DNA of 36,149 bases from Staphylococcus simulans (GTDB lineage Bacteria; Bacillota; Bacilli; Staphylococcales; Staphylococcaceae), in assembly GCF_002902285.1 (NCBI RefSeq), contig NZ_PPRU01000056.1:1-36149 (forward strand), written 5' to 3'. Numbering within the stretch: the first letter of the stretch is position 1; each line of letters opens with the position of its first letter. The notes beneath the pieces are model-generated. The model worked only from the letters and a program-made list of their open reading frames with translations. It was not told the DNA's origin and ran no database searches. Shown here piece after piece: positions 12,672-24,695 of the stretch. Made by a program: the position numbers and the translations under genes.

Positions 12672-13049
12672 TTATTTTCCTTCTTTTTTCTTCTCTTCAG
12701 GTAATTTAAAAATGACTTCCCCATCATTACTTAAATAATAATCGTCACGTGCGACTTTCTCTATATACTCTTTGTTATTCAAATTATTCAATTGTTCTTT
12801 CAAAGCAATTTCTTCATCCTGCTGTTTTTGGAACTTTTCTTCTTTTACTTTACGTTCCTGCGCATCTTCAGCATTGCTTCTTGTTTGAGAGATAACCATG
12901 ACAGAAAGGACGATAATGATTGCGAGTAAAATCCCCGCAAAGAGCATAATACGACGTTTAACCACACGCTTTTTCATTTCGCGCTGTCTTTTTCTTCGGT
13001 TTTCGTTCTCGATATACCTGTTTTCCATATGCTCTACTTTTCTAGCCAT
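12672..13049 (-). CDS. divIC: Cell division protein DivIC (FtsB-like)
   Basis: Bitopic septal protein that forms a complex with DivIB/FtsQ and FtsL in the divisome. The 125 residues show a very basic cytoplasmic N-terminus (residues 1-32), one membrane segment (about 33-53, MLFAGILLAIIIVLSVMVIS), then a heptad-rich coiled coil (about 60-92) and the short C-terminal region KEYIEKVARDDYYLSNDGEVIFKLPE. The last of these is diagnostic for DivIC/FtsB. AAGGAGTG precedes the ATG. It is the last gene of the pth-mfd-yabM-mazG-rqcP-divIC cluster. No terminator is visible before the next promoter. Confidence 0.93.
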   Translation of the reverse strand: MARKVEHMENRYIENENRRKRQREMKKRVVKRRIMLFAGILLAIIIVLSVMVISQTRSNAEDAQERKVKEEKFQKQQDEEIALKEQLNNLNNKEYIEKVARDDYYLSNDGEVIFKLPEEKKKEGK

Positions 13050-13062
13050 GGTATGTCACTCC

Positions 13063-13329
13063 TTAGTCATTCTCATTAATACGTTCTTCTTTCACTAATT
13101 CATACATGCCTTTCGCATTCTCTTTCGACGCATGTTCGCTTAATCCAGTGACACGAATTGTAATCACACGTTGTCCGAAACGAATGACGATTTCATCACC
13201 GATTTTGACATCCGTACCTGCTTTAGCTGTGTTGTTATTCACTTGAACACGGCCTTGGTCACTGACTTCTTTCGCAAGTGTACGGCGTTTGATTAAACGA
13301 GATACTTTTAGATATTTGTCTAATCTCAC
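13063..13329 (-). CDS. rqcP: Ribosome quality control protein RqcP (YabO), S4 domain
   Basis: An 88-residue S4-type RNA-binding protein (MRLDKYLKVSRLIKRRTLAK start, then GRVQVNNNTAKAGTDVKIGD). In B. subtilis the orthologue YabO/RqcP works with RqcH on stalled 50S subunits to add alanine tails to arrested nascent chains. It begins with GTG, one nt after the mazG stop, with AAGGGG upstream, so translation is coupled. It was formerly annotated as an Hsp15/HslR-like heat-shock protein. It shares this operon with peptidyl-tRNA hydrolase (pth), another gene of peptidyl-tRNA handling. Confidence 0.9.
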   Translation of the reverse strand: MRLDKYLKVSRLIKRRTLAKEVSDQGRVQVNNNTAKAGTDVKIGDEIVIRFGQRVITIRVTGLSEHASKENAKGMYELVKEERINEND

Positions 13330-13330
13330 G

Positions 13331-14527
13331 TTATTCCCCTTCTTTCTTTTCCAACAAAGCTTTTAATTCCGCTTCACTATAGTCTTTATTTTTGACTTCA
13401 TCATACAACGTCATAAAATGGTCTGCAAATACTTTCTCAAATTTCACACGCGGCGTTTTGCCTTCTTTCGCTTTTGCTTCTGACCAAATACCTTTTAAGT
13501 CTTCGATATTTTCTGCTTTTGCGTCCGCAAACACATGCGGATGACGTCGAATCATTTTATCATTTAAACTTTCAATCACTTCAGTGATATCAATATAACC
13601 TTCTTTTTTGCCGATAGCCGCATGCAACAGCACTTGCAACAAGATATCGCCCAGTTCTTCAATCATATGCCAGTCATCTTCATGATCGATGGCTTCAAAT
13701 AATTCAAATGTCTCTTCTAAAAGATAACGTTTCAATGTTTCGTGTGTTTGTACTTTATCCCAAGGGCAACCTTTATCATCATCTACTAACGTATCAATCA
13801 CTTTAACCGCATAATCAAAATCACCATGCATTAAAGTTTCATCTTCAATACGCGGAATAAAGACGCTTGTTAAATTACTGAAGATATCATGACGATCTAA
13901 TTCGTATAGAGGCGTCTCAATTAATGTCGCTCCTGTGTTACGGGCGCCATCTACAATATAAACGCTATAATCATCAGGATAACGCTCCATCAATGTCAGC
14001 TTTAAATCTCCTGCTGTCATTGCGCTATACACTTGCGTGATCAACGTATGCGTACGGATATTCAGCTGTTCTGCTTTTAAAGCTGTTCCATCTAGTAAAG
14101 TGAAGCCTTCATTTGGGTCCACTTGTACCGCTTCAAACACATCATCAATGAAACTTTTACCGCCAAGCACTTTCACTTCAACCTCTGGATGTGACTGCGC
14201 ATAGGCTGTCAGCAACGCTGTTGTCGTTTCAGCCACACGCGGATGACCTGGCACCACATAAACGACATTTTCTTGTTGTGCCGCTTCAATTAATTGATCA
14301 ACAATCGCTTGGTACACTGCTTCAAACGCATCATGTGCTTCATATACTGGGTCAAAACTTGACCACTCTAATTGCGGTACTTCTGTTTTTAGCGCCTCAA
14401 CCACAGGATGATCTAGTGTACGTGCATAAATATGAGTTTGCTGGGTCAAATAGCGGTAAATCCCTAAAGGCAATTCATCTAAACCATAGTTGCCTAAACC
14501 TACAATTGTAATGGTATGACTCATCAT
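13331..14527 (-). CDS. mazG: Tetrapyrrole methylase-like/MazG fusion (YabN)
   Basis: Two-domain protein of 398 residues. The N-terminal half looks like a SAM-dependent tetrapyrrole methylase (ITIVGLGNYGLDELPLGIY at 6-24, VVYVVPGHPRVAETT near 90). The C-terminal half is a MazG nucleoside triphosphate pyrophosphohydrolase (GCPWDKVQTHETLKRYLLEETFE near 255, EELGDILLQVLLHA near 290). It probably removes non-canonical NTPs; the role of the methylase half is not known. Tandem start codons ATGATG overlap the stop of the upstream flippase gene (ATGATGA), so the start is either 14527 or 14524. Confidence 0.92.
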   Translation of the reverse strand: MMSHTITIVGLGNYGLDELPLGIYRYLTQQTHIYARTLDHPVVEALKTEVPQLEWSSFDPVYEAHDAFEAVYQAIVDQLIEAAQQENVVYVVPGHPRVAETTTALLTAYAQSHPEVEVKVLGGKSFIDDVFEAVQVDPNEGFTLLDGTALKAEQLNIRTHTLITQVYSAMTAGDLKLTLMERYPDDYSVYIVDGARNTGATLIETPLYELDRHDIFSNLTSVFIPRIEDETLMHGDFDYAVKVIDTLVDDDKGCPWDKVQTHETLKRYLLEETFELFEAIDHEDDWHMIEELGDILLQVLLHAAIGKKEGYIDITEVIESLNDKMIRRHPHVFADAKAENIEDLKGIWSEAKAKEGKTPRVKFEKVFADHFMTLYDEVKNKDYSEAELKALLEKKEGE

Positions 14528-16059
14528 TTTCGTCCTTTCTTCAAACGGTATAATTTATCTCCGAACGGCATATGCTGCAATTCACGATAAGTTAATAAAT
14601 TCAATGTCGCAATCGCGATAATAACCACCGCAACACCAACGAGCGCCGCAAGCAGTAATTCTACCATACCTGTTAAACGCCCTTCTGTCGGTGTCATCCA
14701 CATAATCAGCTGTACTGCCGCAGTCATCGCAACGACTGTCACAAGCAGCTTCGAGACAAAATTACGCATGTGACGCAAGCGATAGAATTGTAACGTTCGC
14801 CACTGCAAGATAAACGCAAACAAACATAATGACAGTACCGTACTGACACTTGCCCCGATAATACCGATGTTCGGAATCAATACAAAATTCATTATTAATT
14901 TTATAACTGCACCTAAGCCGAAAGCAATCAGAATCAAACGAGATTGTCTGCGTACTTCTAACAAAGCAATATTCACCATAATCAACGAAACACAAATGAC
15001 CGTCAACATATAAATAACGAGCGTAGCGGTTAAGACATCATTTTTAAAGAACACACGGTTCATTAAAGGCAATAAATTCATTAATCCTGCGCCCGCCGCA
15101 ACACTGATAGTCATCGTAATCTTCAACGTCGCATCCGCATATCGGTTCATACGTTCAAAGCGTTGTTCCGCAAACGCATTGGTTAATAAAGGAATCAACA
15201 CAAAACAAAATGTTGTCGTCACAATTAAACCGATTTGAATAAAAGATGCGCCACGGTCATAAGTCCCTTTTTGCACAATCGCTTCTTTAAACGATAAGCC
15301 ATAATACTGCAGGGTGCGAATCACTGAGAAACTGTCCATCAATTGCCACGTCGTCACAATAAGGTGACTCGCTGAAAAGATAATAATCGCTGCAGTCAAA
15401 CGTTGCCATACGACTTTAGTCATCTCATCTTCACGCAAGGCAAACTCAAATTGAAACGGTCGTTTCACACTTAAGAAGATAGTAGCCGCTAAGAAGCCTA
15501 AAGCTGAAGCTAAGATGGCCCAAGTTCCTACTCGATAAATCGACCAATCCAACTGAACAAACACTACAATCAACACCAAGATAATACCGACACGCACAAT
15601 TTGTTCAATGACTTGTGAAAAAGCCGGCGCATCCATTTGTTGACGTGATTGGAAGCTGCCACGCAAGACACCTAAACAACCGACGACCAAGAAACTGCAA
15701 CTCGCCATACGGATCATCGGTGTCAGATGCATATCACCCATCAGATGAGCAATGACAGGTGCCAAAATGAAGATCAACGCAAATAAGATGAAACATACAC
15801 CTTGTATACCAATCATGACATGACTGATTTTACGATGCGTCCAATGTGCACCGAAGTTTTGCGTCACTGCACTCGGTATCGCATTCATCGATAAAATCGT
15901 CGCAAGCGACAAAAATGGATATACTTGTTGGTACGCATATAGCCCCGCATCACCGAGTACGTTTTGGTATGGAACACGATATATCGCACTCAGTATTTTG
16001 ACCATCACTAACGCCAAAGTCAGAATGACGACACCGCTGAAGGCTGATTTACGCTTCAT
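14524..16059 (-). CDS. MOP-superfamily flippase, SpoVB/YabM-like
   Basis: A 511-residue integral membrane protein with about 12-14 hydrophobic segments spread along its length. The N-terminal motif ([20 protein letters not shown], then [22 protein letters not shown]) is typical of the polysaccharide-biosynthesis/MurJ-SpoVB transporter family. It probably moves a lipid-linked precursor across the membrane; the substrate is not evident. In B. subtilis the positional equivalent is yabM, in the same mfd-yabN neighbourhood. Its start overlaps the end of mfd by 11 nt, and its stop overlaps the mazG start. The ribosome site is weak, suggesting coupling to mfd. Confidence 0.88.
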   Translation of the reverse strand: MKRKSAFSGVVILTLALVMVKILSAIYRVPYQNVLGDAGLYAYQQVYPFLSLATILSMNAIPSAVTQNFGAHWTHRKISHVMIGIQGVCFILFALIFILAPVIAHLMGDMHLTPMIRMASCSFLVVGCLGVLRGSFQSRQQMDAPAFSQVIEQIVRVGIILVLIVVFVQLDWSIYRVGTWAILASALGFLAATIFLSVKRPFQFEFALREDEMTKVVWQRLTAAIIIFSASHLIVTTWQLMDSFSVIRTLQYYGLSFKEAIVQKGTYDRGASFIQIGLIVTTTFCFVLIPLLTNAFAEQRFERMNRYADATLKITMTISVAAGAGLMNLLPLMNRVFFKNDVLTATLVIYMLTVICVSLIMVNIALLEVRRQSRLILIAFGLGAVIKLIMNFVLIPNIGIIGASVSTVLSLCLFAFILQWRTLQFYRLRHMRNFVSKLLVTVVAMTAAVQLIMWMTPTEGRLTGMVELLLAALVGVAVVIIAIATLNLLTYRELQHMPFGDKLYRLKKGRK

Positions 16060-19000
16060 CTGGAATGACCATACTTTCTTCTAAAGCTTTCATCAAGAAT
16101 TTCAAGCGGTCAAACCACGCACCTGCTTTTTTATTTTTCATAAGTGTCACAGTCATCGCACCTTCAGACACACCAACTTTCATATCTCTGCCAAGCGGCA
16201 ACGTCTGTTTAAAGAGTGCTTCACCATTGATATCTTCTGTTCCTTTTTCAGATAGATAAATTTCAATCGCTTTGCCTGTATCTTTAATTCGCGTTACGCC
16301 GACATGTAGGGCATGAATACGGATTTCAACGATGTCTAATAGACGTTCTACTTCAACCGGATAATCGTTGAAGCGGTCGATAAGTTCATCTTTGATATCC
16401 ATTAACTCATTTTCAGTTTCAATCTGACGTAATTTCTTATAGATTTCAATTTTCGATTGTTCATTCGGTATATAAGATGTCGGCAAGTACGCATCAATAT
16501 TCAATTCAATTTCAATTTCTGGTGTTTCACTTTCTTGTTTAATACCACGTTTTTCATTAACCGCTTCTTCAAGCATTTGTGAATACAAGTCGAAGCCGAC
16601 AGAATCGATAAAGCCGTGTTGTTGTTTCCCTAATAAATTACCGGCACCACGGATATTCAAGTCACGCATCGCTATTTTGAAACCACTGCCGAGTTCAGTA
16701 AATTCTTTGATCGCTTGCAGGCGTTCTTCTGCAGTTTCTGACAATACTTTGTTTGTCGGATGTAAGAAGTAAGCATAACCAACACGAGAAGAACGACCCA
16801 CACGTCCACGCAATTGATAGAGTTGGCTCAGACCGAAGCGATCTGCTTCTTCAATAATCAACGTGTTCGCATTCGGCACATCGACACCTGTTTCAATAAT
16901 TGTCGTCGTCACTAAAATATCGTATTCGCCATTGACGAAACCAATCATCGTATCTTCTAGTTCACGTTCTGTCATACGGCCATGTGCCACTCCAATGGTC
17001 GCATCTGGCATCAACATTTGAAGCTGTTCTCTCTTTTCGTAGATGGATTGTACACGGTTGTATAGATAGAACGCTTGACCGCCACGCGCAAGTTCACGCT
17101 CCAAAGCTTCTTTGATAAAGTTCGTGTTTTGTTCTAACACGTAAGTTTGGACTGGGAAGCGGTTTTCTGGTGGTGTTTCAATCACAGACAGGTCACGTAC
17201 CCCTAACATACTCATATGGAGTGTTCTTGGGATCGGTGTAGCTGTTAAAGTTAAAACATCCACATTCGTTTTCAGTGTTTTAATTCGTTCTTTATGACGA
17301 ACACCAAAGCGTTGTTCTTCATCGACAACTAATAGACCTAAATCTTTATACTTCACATCTTTTGCGAGTAATTTATGTGTACCCACCACGATGTCGATGG
17401 TACCGTCTTTTAAACCTTGTTTCGTTTCTTTGATTTCTTTAGGTGTACGGAAGCGGCTCATCAATTGAATATTTACCGGGAAATCTTGCATACGTTCCAA
17501 CAACGTTTCATAGTGCTGTTGCGCTAGAATAGTCGTTGGTACTAAGAAAGCGACTTGTTTCCCTTCCATGACTGCTTTGAAAGCTGCACGTAATGCCACT
17601 TCGGTTTTACCGTAACCGACATCACCACATAACAAGCGGTCCATTGGACGTTCTTTCTCCATGTCTTCTTTGATTTCATCAATAGATTTGGCTTGGTCCG
17701 CTGTTAAATCATAAGGGAAGTCCATTTCGAATTCGTGTTGTTGTTCTGTATCCGGTCCGAATTGATGCCCTTCTGCCATCTCACGCTCACGATACAGTTC
17801 AATAAGTTCATCCGCAATATCTTCAACACTCTGTTGAACTTTGGCTTTGGTTTTCTTCCACTCTGTACCGCCAAGTTTATTTAATTTAGGCGTTTTATCT
17901 TCTGATGCCACATATTTTTGAACTTGATCCATTTGATCAACCGGCACAAAGAGTTGGTCTGTTCCCTTGTATTGAATTTTAATATAGTCTCGGTGTACAT
18001 CACCGACTTCAAGCGTTTCAACGCCTAAATAACGCCCTACACCATGGTGCACATGAACAACATAATCGCCGACTTTCAAGTCTTGATAAGATTTGATGCG
18101 TTCTGCGTTAGTCATCGTCGGTGTACGTTTCTTCGCTTTTTTCTGTTTAGATTTAAACAACTCGCGTTCTGTCACGACCGCAAGCGACATATAAGGCAAC
18201 TCAAAGCCTTCAGATAGACTGCCTTCGACAATAACTGCGTGTCCACCTTGAATATTCGCACTCGCACCCGCTTCTACAATCGGAATATGCATTTCATTCA
18301 TCATGGCTTTGACACGTTCTTTTTTCGTTTCTGTTTCGACTAGTACCACAACCGTATAACCGTTATTGATATAACGTTGGAATTCAGAACGCATAATGTC
18401 ATATTGGCCATAGAATTGTTGGACAGGTTTACTTGAGAATTTGATAATGTGATCTAATTTCACTGGCATACTTGCGGTAAACAGTGTGAAATAAGTGATG
18501 TTACGTGTTTTAATCAAGTTTTCAAAGGCATCATCGTCTAAGAAATATTGACCGATAAACCCTTTACCGCTTTCAATCAACTGCTGCATAAAGTCATTGA
18601 CTTCAGACATCAATGTTTCTTCTGTATCTTTGACACGGTTATATTCATCAACGACGATGATCGCATTATTACTGATGTAATCGACCAATGTCGCAGGTTG
18701 TTCGTACATAAAAGCGACCAATCTACGAATCACTTGGTGGTCAATAAAGTTCGTATCAAATTGTAAGAAGCTTTCATACGTATCTTTGACATCTTGACGT
18801 ACAGCTTTTTCAATTTTAGGACGTGTTGTTTCATAAGCCGTTTTAAGTTCTGTTTTAATACGTTTCAAGACGTCCTCTGTGATGATATAGTCACTTGCTG
18901 AAGTGATATGAACATCGTCTTGGTTTGCTTCTGAACGTTGGCTTTCCACATCAAATTGACGAATTGAATCCACTTCAGTATCGAAAAGTTCAATACGTAC

Positions 19001-19567
19001 AGGTTCACCAATCAATGGATAAATGTCAATGATGCCCCCACGAACTGAGAATTCACCGATATGTGACACGACACTTTCTCTGCGATAACCCATATTAACG
19101 AGTTTGTTGAAGAATGCATCGACATCAATGTCATCTCCGACTTTCAAAGTGATTTGGTGGTTTTGCCACATCTCTACAGGCGTCTGTAGTTTTTTTAGGC
19201 CGTTCAAAGGTATGATAAAGAACCCTCGCTGGCCTTGTGCTAAGGCAGTAAGGGTGCGCACACGTTCGCTCATCAACTGCGGACTTTGTGTGGAGAATTC
19301 TTCAGTCATGATGTCTTGAAGCGGATATTTGTATATGTCTTCTGCGTCGATATACTGTTGTAAGTCTGCTTCTAATTTATCTGCTTGGTATAAGTTATTT
19401 GTCACCACGACCATCGGGCGATTTGAAGACAGATATTTTTCTGCCATTACTGTCGCTTTCGCTGCACCGGATAAGCCAGTGACTAAGACATTTTCATGTC
19501 CAAATACATCGTTTAACTCTTCATATCGTTTATCTTTATTTAAATAATCTGTAATTATTGATTTCAC
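16049..19567 (-). CDS. mfd: Transcription-repair coupling factor Mfd
   Basis: Removes RNA polymerase stalled at DNA lesions and recruits UvrA. The 1172-residue protein has an N-terminal UvrB-like module ([36 protein letters not shown]), a RNAP-interaction domain ([20 protein letters not shown] near 500) and a helicase/translocase core. The core shows Walker [15 protein letters not shown] near 650, DEEQRFGV in place of DEx[13 protein letters not shown], and the [12 protein letters not shown] motif. The C-terminal TRCF domain is present. It starts with GTG overlapping the pth stop (GTGA), an economical coupling. Length and motifs are complete. Confidence 0.97.
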   Translation of the reverse strand: MKSIITDYLNKDKRYEELNDVFGHENVLVTGLSGAAKATVMAEKYLSSNRPMVVVTNNLYQADKLEADLQQYIDAEDIYKYPLQDIMTEEFSTQSPQLMSERVRTLTALAQGQRGFFIIPLNGLKKLQTPVEMWQNHQITLKVGDDIDVDAFFNKLVNMGYRRESVVSHIGEFSVRGGIIDIYPLIGEPVRIELFDTEVDSIRQFDVESQRSEANQDDVHITSASDYIITEDVLKRIKTELKTAYETTRPKIEKAVRQDVKDTYESFLQFDTNFIDHQVIRRLVAFMYEQPATLVDYISNNAIIVVDEYNRVKDTEETLMSEVNDFMQQLIESGKGFIGQYFLDDDAFENLIKTRNITYFTLFTASMPVKLDHIIKFSSKPVQQFYGQYDIMRSEFQRYINNGYTVVVLVETETKKERVKAMMNEMHIPIVEAGASANIQGGHAVIVEGSLSEGFELPYMSLAVVTERELFKSKQKKAKKRTPTMTNAERIKSYQDLKVGDYVVHVHHGVGRYLGVETLEVGDVHRDYIKIQYKGTDQLFVPVDQMDQVQKYVASEDKTPKLNKLGGTEWKKTKAKVQQSVEDIADELIELYREREMAEGHQFGPDTEQQHEFEMDFPYDLTADQAKSIDEIKEDMEKERPMDRLLCGDVGYGKTEVALRAAFKAVMEGKQVAFLVPTTILAQQHYETLLERMQDFPVNIQLMSRFRTPKEIKETKQGLKDGTIDIVVGTHKLLAKDVKYKDLGLLVVDEEQRFGVRHKERIKTLKTNVDVLTLTATPIPRTLHMSMLGVRDLSVIETPPENRFPVQTYVLEQNTNFIKEALERELARGGQAFYLYNRVQSIYEKREQLQMLMPDATIGVAHGRMTERELEDTMIGFVNGEYDILVTTTIIETGVDVPNANTLIIEEADRFGLSQLYQLRGRVGRSSRVGYAYFLHPTNKVLSETAEERLQAIKEFTELGSGFKIAMRDLNIRGAGNLLGKQQHGFIDSVGFDLYSQMLEEAVNEKRGIKQESETPEIEIELNIDAYLPTSYIPNEQSKIEIYKKLRQIETENELMDIKDELIDRFNDYPVEVERLLDIVEIRIHALHVGVTRIKDTGKAIEIYLSEKGTEDINGEALFKQTLPLGRDMKVGVSEGAMTVTLMKNKKAGAWFDRLKFLMKALEESMVIPDEA

Positions 19568-20136
19568 TTAGCCTCACCATTATATTCATTCATCACATGG
19601 TCGAAACGCGAACTCGCGATAAAATCTTCCACCGCATGTGCAGAATGTTCTATTACTTTTTGCATTGTTTCCATTTCTTGTTTTGAGAATTTCTGCAAGA
19701 CATAATCTGGTACAGACATACCGTTGGTCGGTCTTCCGATACCGATACGGATACGTTTGAATTGATCTGTACCAAGATGTTGAATAATCGATTTCATACC
19801 ATTATGACCGCCGGCACTGCCCTTTTGACGTAAACGGACTTGTCCTTGTGCTAAATCCAAATCATCATAGAGCACTAATAAGTCTTCAACATCTACATTA
19901 TAGTAATCCATTAACGGACCGACAGCTTCTCCTGATAAGTTCATCAAAGTCATCGGTTCAATGAATAATACTTTGTCACCTGCGACACGTTCAATCGTAT
20001 ATGCGCCACGGAATTTTTGTTTATCTAACTTTAATTGATTAGATTCCAATAAATAATCTATTACTTCAAACCCGATATTATGTCTGGTTTGTTCAAATCG
20101 TTTACCGATATTGCCTAATCCGACAATACACTTCAT
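19564..20136 (-). CDS. pth: Peptidyl-tRNA hydrolase
   Basis: Cleaves peptidyl-tRNA released from the ribosome. It has 190 residues from the ATG giving [11 protein letters not shown], which I prefer over an in-frame ATG 48 nt upstream because GGAGGC sits 8-9 nt before it and the family begins this way. The catalytic His is H19 in TRHNIGF. Other motifs are [28 protein letters not shown] near 90-120 and [10 protein letters not shown] near 127. It is first in the operon that continues to divIC. Upstream is an extended -10 (TGTTAATAT, 20218-20226) with a poor -35, and a 7-bp hairpin (20174-20194) in the leader. Confidence 0.95.
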   Translation of the reverse strand: MKCIVGLGNIGKRFEQTRHNIGFEVIDYLLESNQLKLDKQKFRGAYTIERVAGDKVLFIEPMTLMNLSGEAVGPLMDYYNVDVEDLLVLYDDLDLAQGQVRLRQKGSAGGHNGMKSIIQHLGTDQFKRIRIGIGRPTNGMSVPDYVLQKFSKQEMETMQKVIEHSAHAVEDFIASSRFDHVMNEYNGEAK

Positions 20137-20273
20137 GCTTTTCTGCCTCCATCTCTTCTTTTCTTTTGATTTGGCATCGGTCATCTACACCGATGTCTAT
20201 GTATCGCTTTATTCCCTATATTAACACAAATCAGGATAAACCCTGACACGTAAAGCATGTAATATGACGCAAT

Positions 20274-20307
20274 AAAAAAAGCCGATCACACAAAAATGTG
20301 AACGGCA
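20274..20307 (-). terminator. rplY terminator
   Basis: The stem GCCG-TTCACA pairs with TGTGAT-CGGC around TTTTTG, with one imperfect position, and TTTTTTT follows. It lies 17 nt after the rplY stop. Confidence 0.9.
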
Positions 20308-20323
20308 CAAATATAAGAAAAAA

Positions 20324-20974
20324 TTATTCTTCTTCTTCGTCTTCTTTGTTTTCTCCAACAACTTCTGGTTCTGGAGTATCAGCGTCGCCTGCTTCAACTT
20401 CTTGGATTTCTTCTTCGCTTGGTCCTTGAGTTGGAGGTGTTACAGTTACAACTGTATCTTCAGGGTCGTTTTCGATTGTGAAGTCGCCTGTTACTTTCAA
20501 GTCTTGAACTGCGATAGTGTCACCGATTTCTAATTCAGTGATATCTGCTTCAAGATATTCAGGAATGTTATCTGGAGTTGCAGTAACTTCAACGTAGAAT
20601 AACGGTTGGTCAACTACGCCGCCTTCTTTAGCGCCTACTGCTTCACCAACTAAGTGTACAGGTACTTCAACAGTACGTTCTTCAGTCATGTTGATTGCTA
20701 AGAAGTCGATGTGTGTAACTTGGTTTTTAAGTGGGTCGTATTGGTAGTCAGCTACCATTACTTTGATTGTTTTAGAACCTACACCTAAGTCAATAACACC
20801 GTTACGTCCAACTTCACGGATAACTTTGATGAATTCTACTTCATCAACTTTAACTGATACGTTTTTTTGGCCGTAACCATACATAACTGCTGGTACTTTA
20901 CCTGAGTTTCTGATTGCTGTTAAATCAGAACGTCTTTGTTTACCTTGACGGATAATAGACTTTAATGAAGCCAT
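20324..20974 (-). CDS. rplY: 50S ribosomal protein L25, general stress (Ctc) form
   Basis: Binds loop E of 5S rRNA in the large subunit. The 216-residue protein has the L25 domain at about 1-95 ([33 protein letters not shown], with the staphylococcal start). It continues as the TL5/CTC C-terminal beta domain (to about 185) and a run of acidic residues ending EEDEEEE. The long form is the general-stress version called Ctc in Bacillus. The ribosome site is AAGGTGGAAAAAGG. A strong sigma-A promoter and a 140-nt structured leader precede it. I saw no sigma-B promoter. Confidence 0.95.
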   Translation of the reverse strand: MASLKSIIRQGKQRRSDLTAIRNSGKVPAVMYGYGQKNVSVKVDEVEFIKVIREVGRNGVIDLGVGSKTIKVMVADYQYDPLKNQVTHIDFLAINMTEERTVEVPVHLVGEAVGAKEGGVVDQPLFYVEVTATPDNIPEYLEADITELEIGDTIAVQDLKVTGDFTIENDPEDTVVTVTPPTQGPSEEEIQEVEAGDADTPEPEVVGENKEDEEEE

Positions 20975-21115
20975 TTCCTTTTTCCACCTTTCGTATATGA
21001 GATATCAGATCGTTGCTTATAATAAGCGTTCAATAGTCAATCTCTCCGGCACTTGCCCATCGGTTGTTTGACCGCTTGCAAGTGTTTGATATGTTCGTTA
21101 CAGAAAGTCACGAAC
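20975..21115 (-). promoter_or_regulatory. Structured 5' leader of rplY
   Basis: The 140-nt untranslated leader holds three hairpins. They are GTTCGT/ACGAAC (21093-21115, at the transcript start), a long one with lower stem CACTTGC/GCAAGTG and upper stem CGGT/ACCG (21050-21084), and GCTTA/TAAGC (21015-21027). The 3' strand of the second hairpin contains CCGATGG, identical to the first strand of 5S loop E in this same window (CCGATGGTAG). Since L25 binds 5S loop E, autoregulation by mimicry is possible. The opposite strand of the hairpin (GCAAGCGG) does not reproduce the full loop E partner. Role is inferred, not shown. Confidence 0.5.
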
Positions 21116-21121
21116 GGAATT

Positions 21122-21150
21122 ATTATACACATTTTTACAAATTACGTCAA
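21122..21150 (-). promoter_or_regulatory. rplY promoter
   Basis: TTGACG, a 17-nt spacer, and a perfect TATAAT. The start would be near 21115, which gives the long leader. It lies between the prs terminator and rplY. Confidence 0.85.
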
Positions 21151-21180
21151 CTGCTCATTTGATTTAATACCGTGAAAATG

Positions 21181-21209
21181 AAAAAACTGCAGCCAAAGAC
21201 TGCAGTTTT
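21181..21209 (-). terminator. prs terminator
   Basis: The perfect 10-bp stem AAAACTGCAG/CTGCAGTTTT has a 7-nt loop and is followed by more Ts. It lies just after the prs stop. Confidence 0.9.
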
Positions 21210-21214
21210 AATCA

Positions 21215-22180
21215 TTAGTCGAATAATACACTCACTGATTCTCTTTCGTAAACACGAACGATTGCTTGAGCAATTAATCCAGCAATTGATAATTCAGTTG
21301 TGTTTTCTGGTTTGCGACCATCGTCAAGGCGGATTGAGTTTGTCACAATCAATTCTTTGATTGCTGAGTTTTCAATACGTTCTTTCGCTGGTCCAGAAAG
21401 TACAGCGTGTGAACAACAAGCATAAACTTCTTTAGCACCTTTGTCTTTCAACGCTTGTGCTGCTAATGTGATTGTTCCAGCTGTGTCGATAATGTCGTCA
21501 ATGATAATTGCAGTACGTCCATCAATATCACCTACGATATTCATAACTTCTGCAACGTTTGGTTTTGGACGACGTTTGTCGATAATTGCGATTGGTGTTT
21601 TCAAAATGTCTGCTAATTTACGTGCGCGTGTCACGCCGCCGTGGTCTGGTGAAACCACAACTGTTTCTTCTGGGTCGATATCAGGATTGCTCTTGAAGTA
21701 TTCCGCAAGAATCGGTACACCCATTAAGTGATCGATTGGAATATCGAAGAATCCTTGAATTTGTGGTGCGTGCAAGTCTAAAGCGATCATACGGTCTGCG
21801 CCTGCTACTTGAATCAAGTTAGCAACTAATTTCGCAGTAATCGGCTCACGGCTGCGTGCTTTACGGTCTTGACGTGCATAACCATAATAAGGAACCACAA
21901 TGTTAATTGTTGCCGCAGAAGCACGTTTACATGCATCTATCATAATCAACAGTTCCATTAAATGTACGTTAACTGGATAAGATGTAGGTTGGATAATGAA
22001 GACGTCGCAACCTCGGATACTTTCTTCAATATTGATTTGGATTTCGCCGTCACTGAAACGTTTTACCGAACATTTCCCTAATTCAATTCCAATGTTATCC
22101 GCTACTTCACGTGCAAGCGGCTCATTTCCTTTCAACGAGAAAATCTTTAAAGATGAATTTTTATATTCATTAGCTAACAT
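21215..22180 (-). CDS. prs: Ribose-phosphate pyrophosphokinase
   Basis: Makes PRPP from ribose 5-phosphate and ATP, feeding purine, pyrimidine, His and Trp synthesis. The 321-residue class I enzyme shows the ATP/R5P segments ([18 protein letters not shown] at 135-152), the flexible loop [20 protein letters not shown] at 95-114, and the PRPP motif [14 protein letters not shown] at 224-237. GGAGGAC precedes the ATG. It follows glmU and has its own promoter in the 101-nt gap. The product is also the effector of PurR, encoded nearby in this window. Confidence 0.97.
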   Translation of the reverse strand: MLANEYKNSSLKIFSLKGNEPLAREVADNIGIELGKCSVKRFSDGEIQINIEESIRGCDVFIIQPTSYPVNVHLMELLIMIDACKRASAATINIVVPYYGYARQDRKARSREPITAKLVANLIQVAGADRMIALDLHAPQIQGFFDIPIDHLMGVPILAEYFKSNPDIDPEETVVVSPDHGGVTRARKLADILKTPIAIIDKRRPKPNVAEVMNIVGDIDGRTAIIIDDIIDTAGTITLAAQALKDKGAKEVYACCSHAVLSGPAKERIENSAIKELIVTNSIRLDDGRKPENTTELSIAGLIAQAIVRVYERESVSVLFD

Positions 22181-22247
22181 TTATAGTCCTCCATTTATTT
22201 GCATTCATGCGTCGTTCAGGTCGAACTGATACATAACATCCTATTTA

Positions 22248-22276
22248 ATTTTACTGAATTGGACAAGATACATCAA
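22248..22276 (-). promoter_or_regulatory. prs promoter
   Basis: TTGATG, a 17-nt spacer and TAAAAT lie in the glmU-prs gap. A small GTTC/GAAC hairpin (22214-22226) lies in the 5' UTR. Read-through from glmU is also possible, as no terminator separates them. Confidence 0.6.
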
Positions 22277-22282
22277 TAGTTG

Positions 22283-23692
<1,410 letters not shown>

Positions 23693-23764
23693 TTAAGGTA
23701 AGTTGCACTTTCAAGACTCACCCTTACATCCGTTTGAGGAGATAAGCTGAACAAGTCCGTTTTA

Positions 23765-23773
23765 TCATAGCAT
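23765..23773 (-). promoter_or_regulatory. Extended -10 promoter of glmU
   Basis: TGCTATGAT (extended -10) lies about 120 nt before the glmU start and after the spoVG terminator. The -35 region (TGTAAA at 17 nt) matches weakly. The roughly 110-nt leader (23648-23760) shows no clear regulatory motif. Confidence 0.5.
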
Positions 23774-23854
23774 ATCTTTTTAATATTTTACACAATATTG
23801 TTCGTCGATAAAAAAGACTCGTGTATTCAAGTTATCCAGCCCATCAAATGGTAT

Positions 23855-23885
23855 AAAAAAACCTCGATCACATGACCGAGGGTTT
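23855..23885 (-). terminator. spoVG terminator
   Basis: The stem AACCCTCGGTCA/TGATCGAGGTT, with one mispaired position, is followed by TTTTTT. It lies 32 nt after the spoVG stop and ends the ispE-purR-ridA-spoVG unit. Confidence 0.9.
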
Positions 23886-23916
23886 AAAAGTTACATTTCT
23901 ATCTTTAAGCTTTTAA

Positions 23917-24234
23917 TTAAGCTTCTTCGTTATCATTATCTTCTGATTCTGATGGTTTCGCATTCTTATCTGGAATGACTTCATCAGTTTCATCATATAC
24001 TTTCATCACTGCATCTTGAATTTCTTGTCTCATATCTGAATTAATCGGATGCGCGATGTCACGGAATTCACCATCTGGTGTGCGTTTGCTCGGCATTGCG
24101 ACGAATAGACCTGAGTTGCCTTCAATTACACGCAAATCATGGACTACGAATGCGTCGTCTAGTGTGATTGACACTAGTGCTTTCATTCTTCCATCAGTTT
24201 GTATTTTTCTAAGTCTTACATCTGTCACTTTCAT
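23917..24234 (-). CDS. spoVG: SpoVG, site-specific DNA/RNA-binding regulator
   Basis: A 105-residue protein with the highly conserved core [50 protein letters not shown] and an acidic C-terminal tail. In S. aureus it affects capsule, virulence and cell-wall genes and is an effector of sigma-B; the family binds DNA and RNA. The ribosome site is unusually G-rich (AGGGGGGC). It follows ridA by 64 nt, matching the yabJ-spoVG pair of S. aureus. A TATACT sequence upstream has no fitting -35, and I did not find a sigma-B promoter. Confidence 0.96.
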   Translation of the reverse strand: MKVTDVRLRKIQTDGRMKALVSITLDDAFVVHDLRVIEGNSGLFVAMPSKRTPDGEFRDIAHPINSDMRQEIQDAVMKVYDETDEVIPDKNAKPSESEDNDNEEA

Positions 24235-24298
24235 GTAGTGAGCCCCCCTAGTATATCTCTCTATTGTCTTATAGAAGCTTACAATATTTAATTAAAAA

Positions 24299-24679
24299 TT
24301 ATTTTCCTTTAACTTGAGCGATAACCTCAATCTCAACCTTTACGTCTTTTGGCAGACGCGCAACTTCCACACAGCTTCTTGCTGGTTTATGCGCATCGAA
24401 GTATAAGCCGTAAACTTCGTTGATTTCTTGGAAATCGTTCATATCTTTAATAAAGATATTTGCTTTAATCACTGAATCCATATCGGCACCCGCTTCTTGT
24501 AAAACCGCTTTAAGGTTTTCAAGTACTTGACGCGTTTGTACCTGTACTTCATCACTGACAAGTTCATTAAATTCATTTAGTGGAATCTGTCCTGAAGTGT
24601 AAACCAAATCATTCACGACAACTGCGTGTGAATAAGGGCCTAAAGCTTCAGGCGCTTTATTACTGTGAATCGTCTTCAT
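24299..24679 (-). CDS. ridA: Reactive intermediate deaminase RidA (YabJ)
   Basis: Trimeric enzyme that hydrolyses reactive enamines/imines released by PLP enzymes. The 126 residues from the ATG giving [20 protein letters not shown] show the RidA signature YTSGQIPLN near 30 and [20 protein letters not shown] with the key Arg near 105. I reject an in-frame upstream ATG (24754) because AAAGGAGCGG stands before 24679, and because the upstream start would overlap purR by 59 nt. The B. subtilis homologue YabJ was linked to PurR-dependent purine repression, consistent with its place right after purR. Confidence 0.95.
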   Translation of the reverse strand: MKTIHSNKAPEALGPYSHAVVVNDLVYTSGQIPLNEFNELVSDEVQVQTRQVLENLKAVLQEAGADMDSVIKANIFIKDMNDFQEINEVYGLYFDAHKPARSCVEVARLPKDVKVEIEVIAQVKGK

Positions 24680-24695
24680 GTTGTTGACCGCTCCT

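Noticed and set aside
20975..21150. Sigma-B promoter for rplY/ctc
   Set aside because: ctc is a sigma-B gene in Bacillus, but no GTTT...GGGTA-type pair is present; a good sigma-A promoter is.
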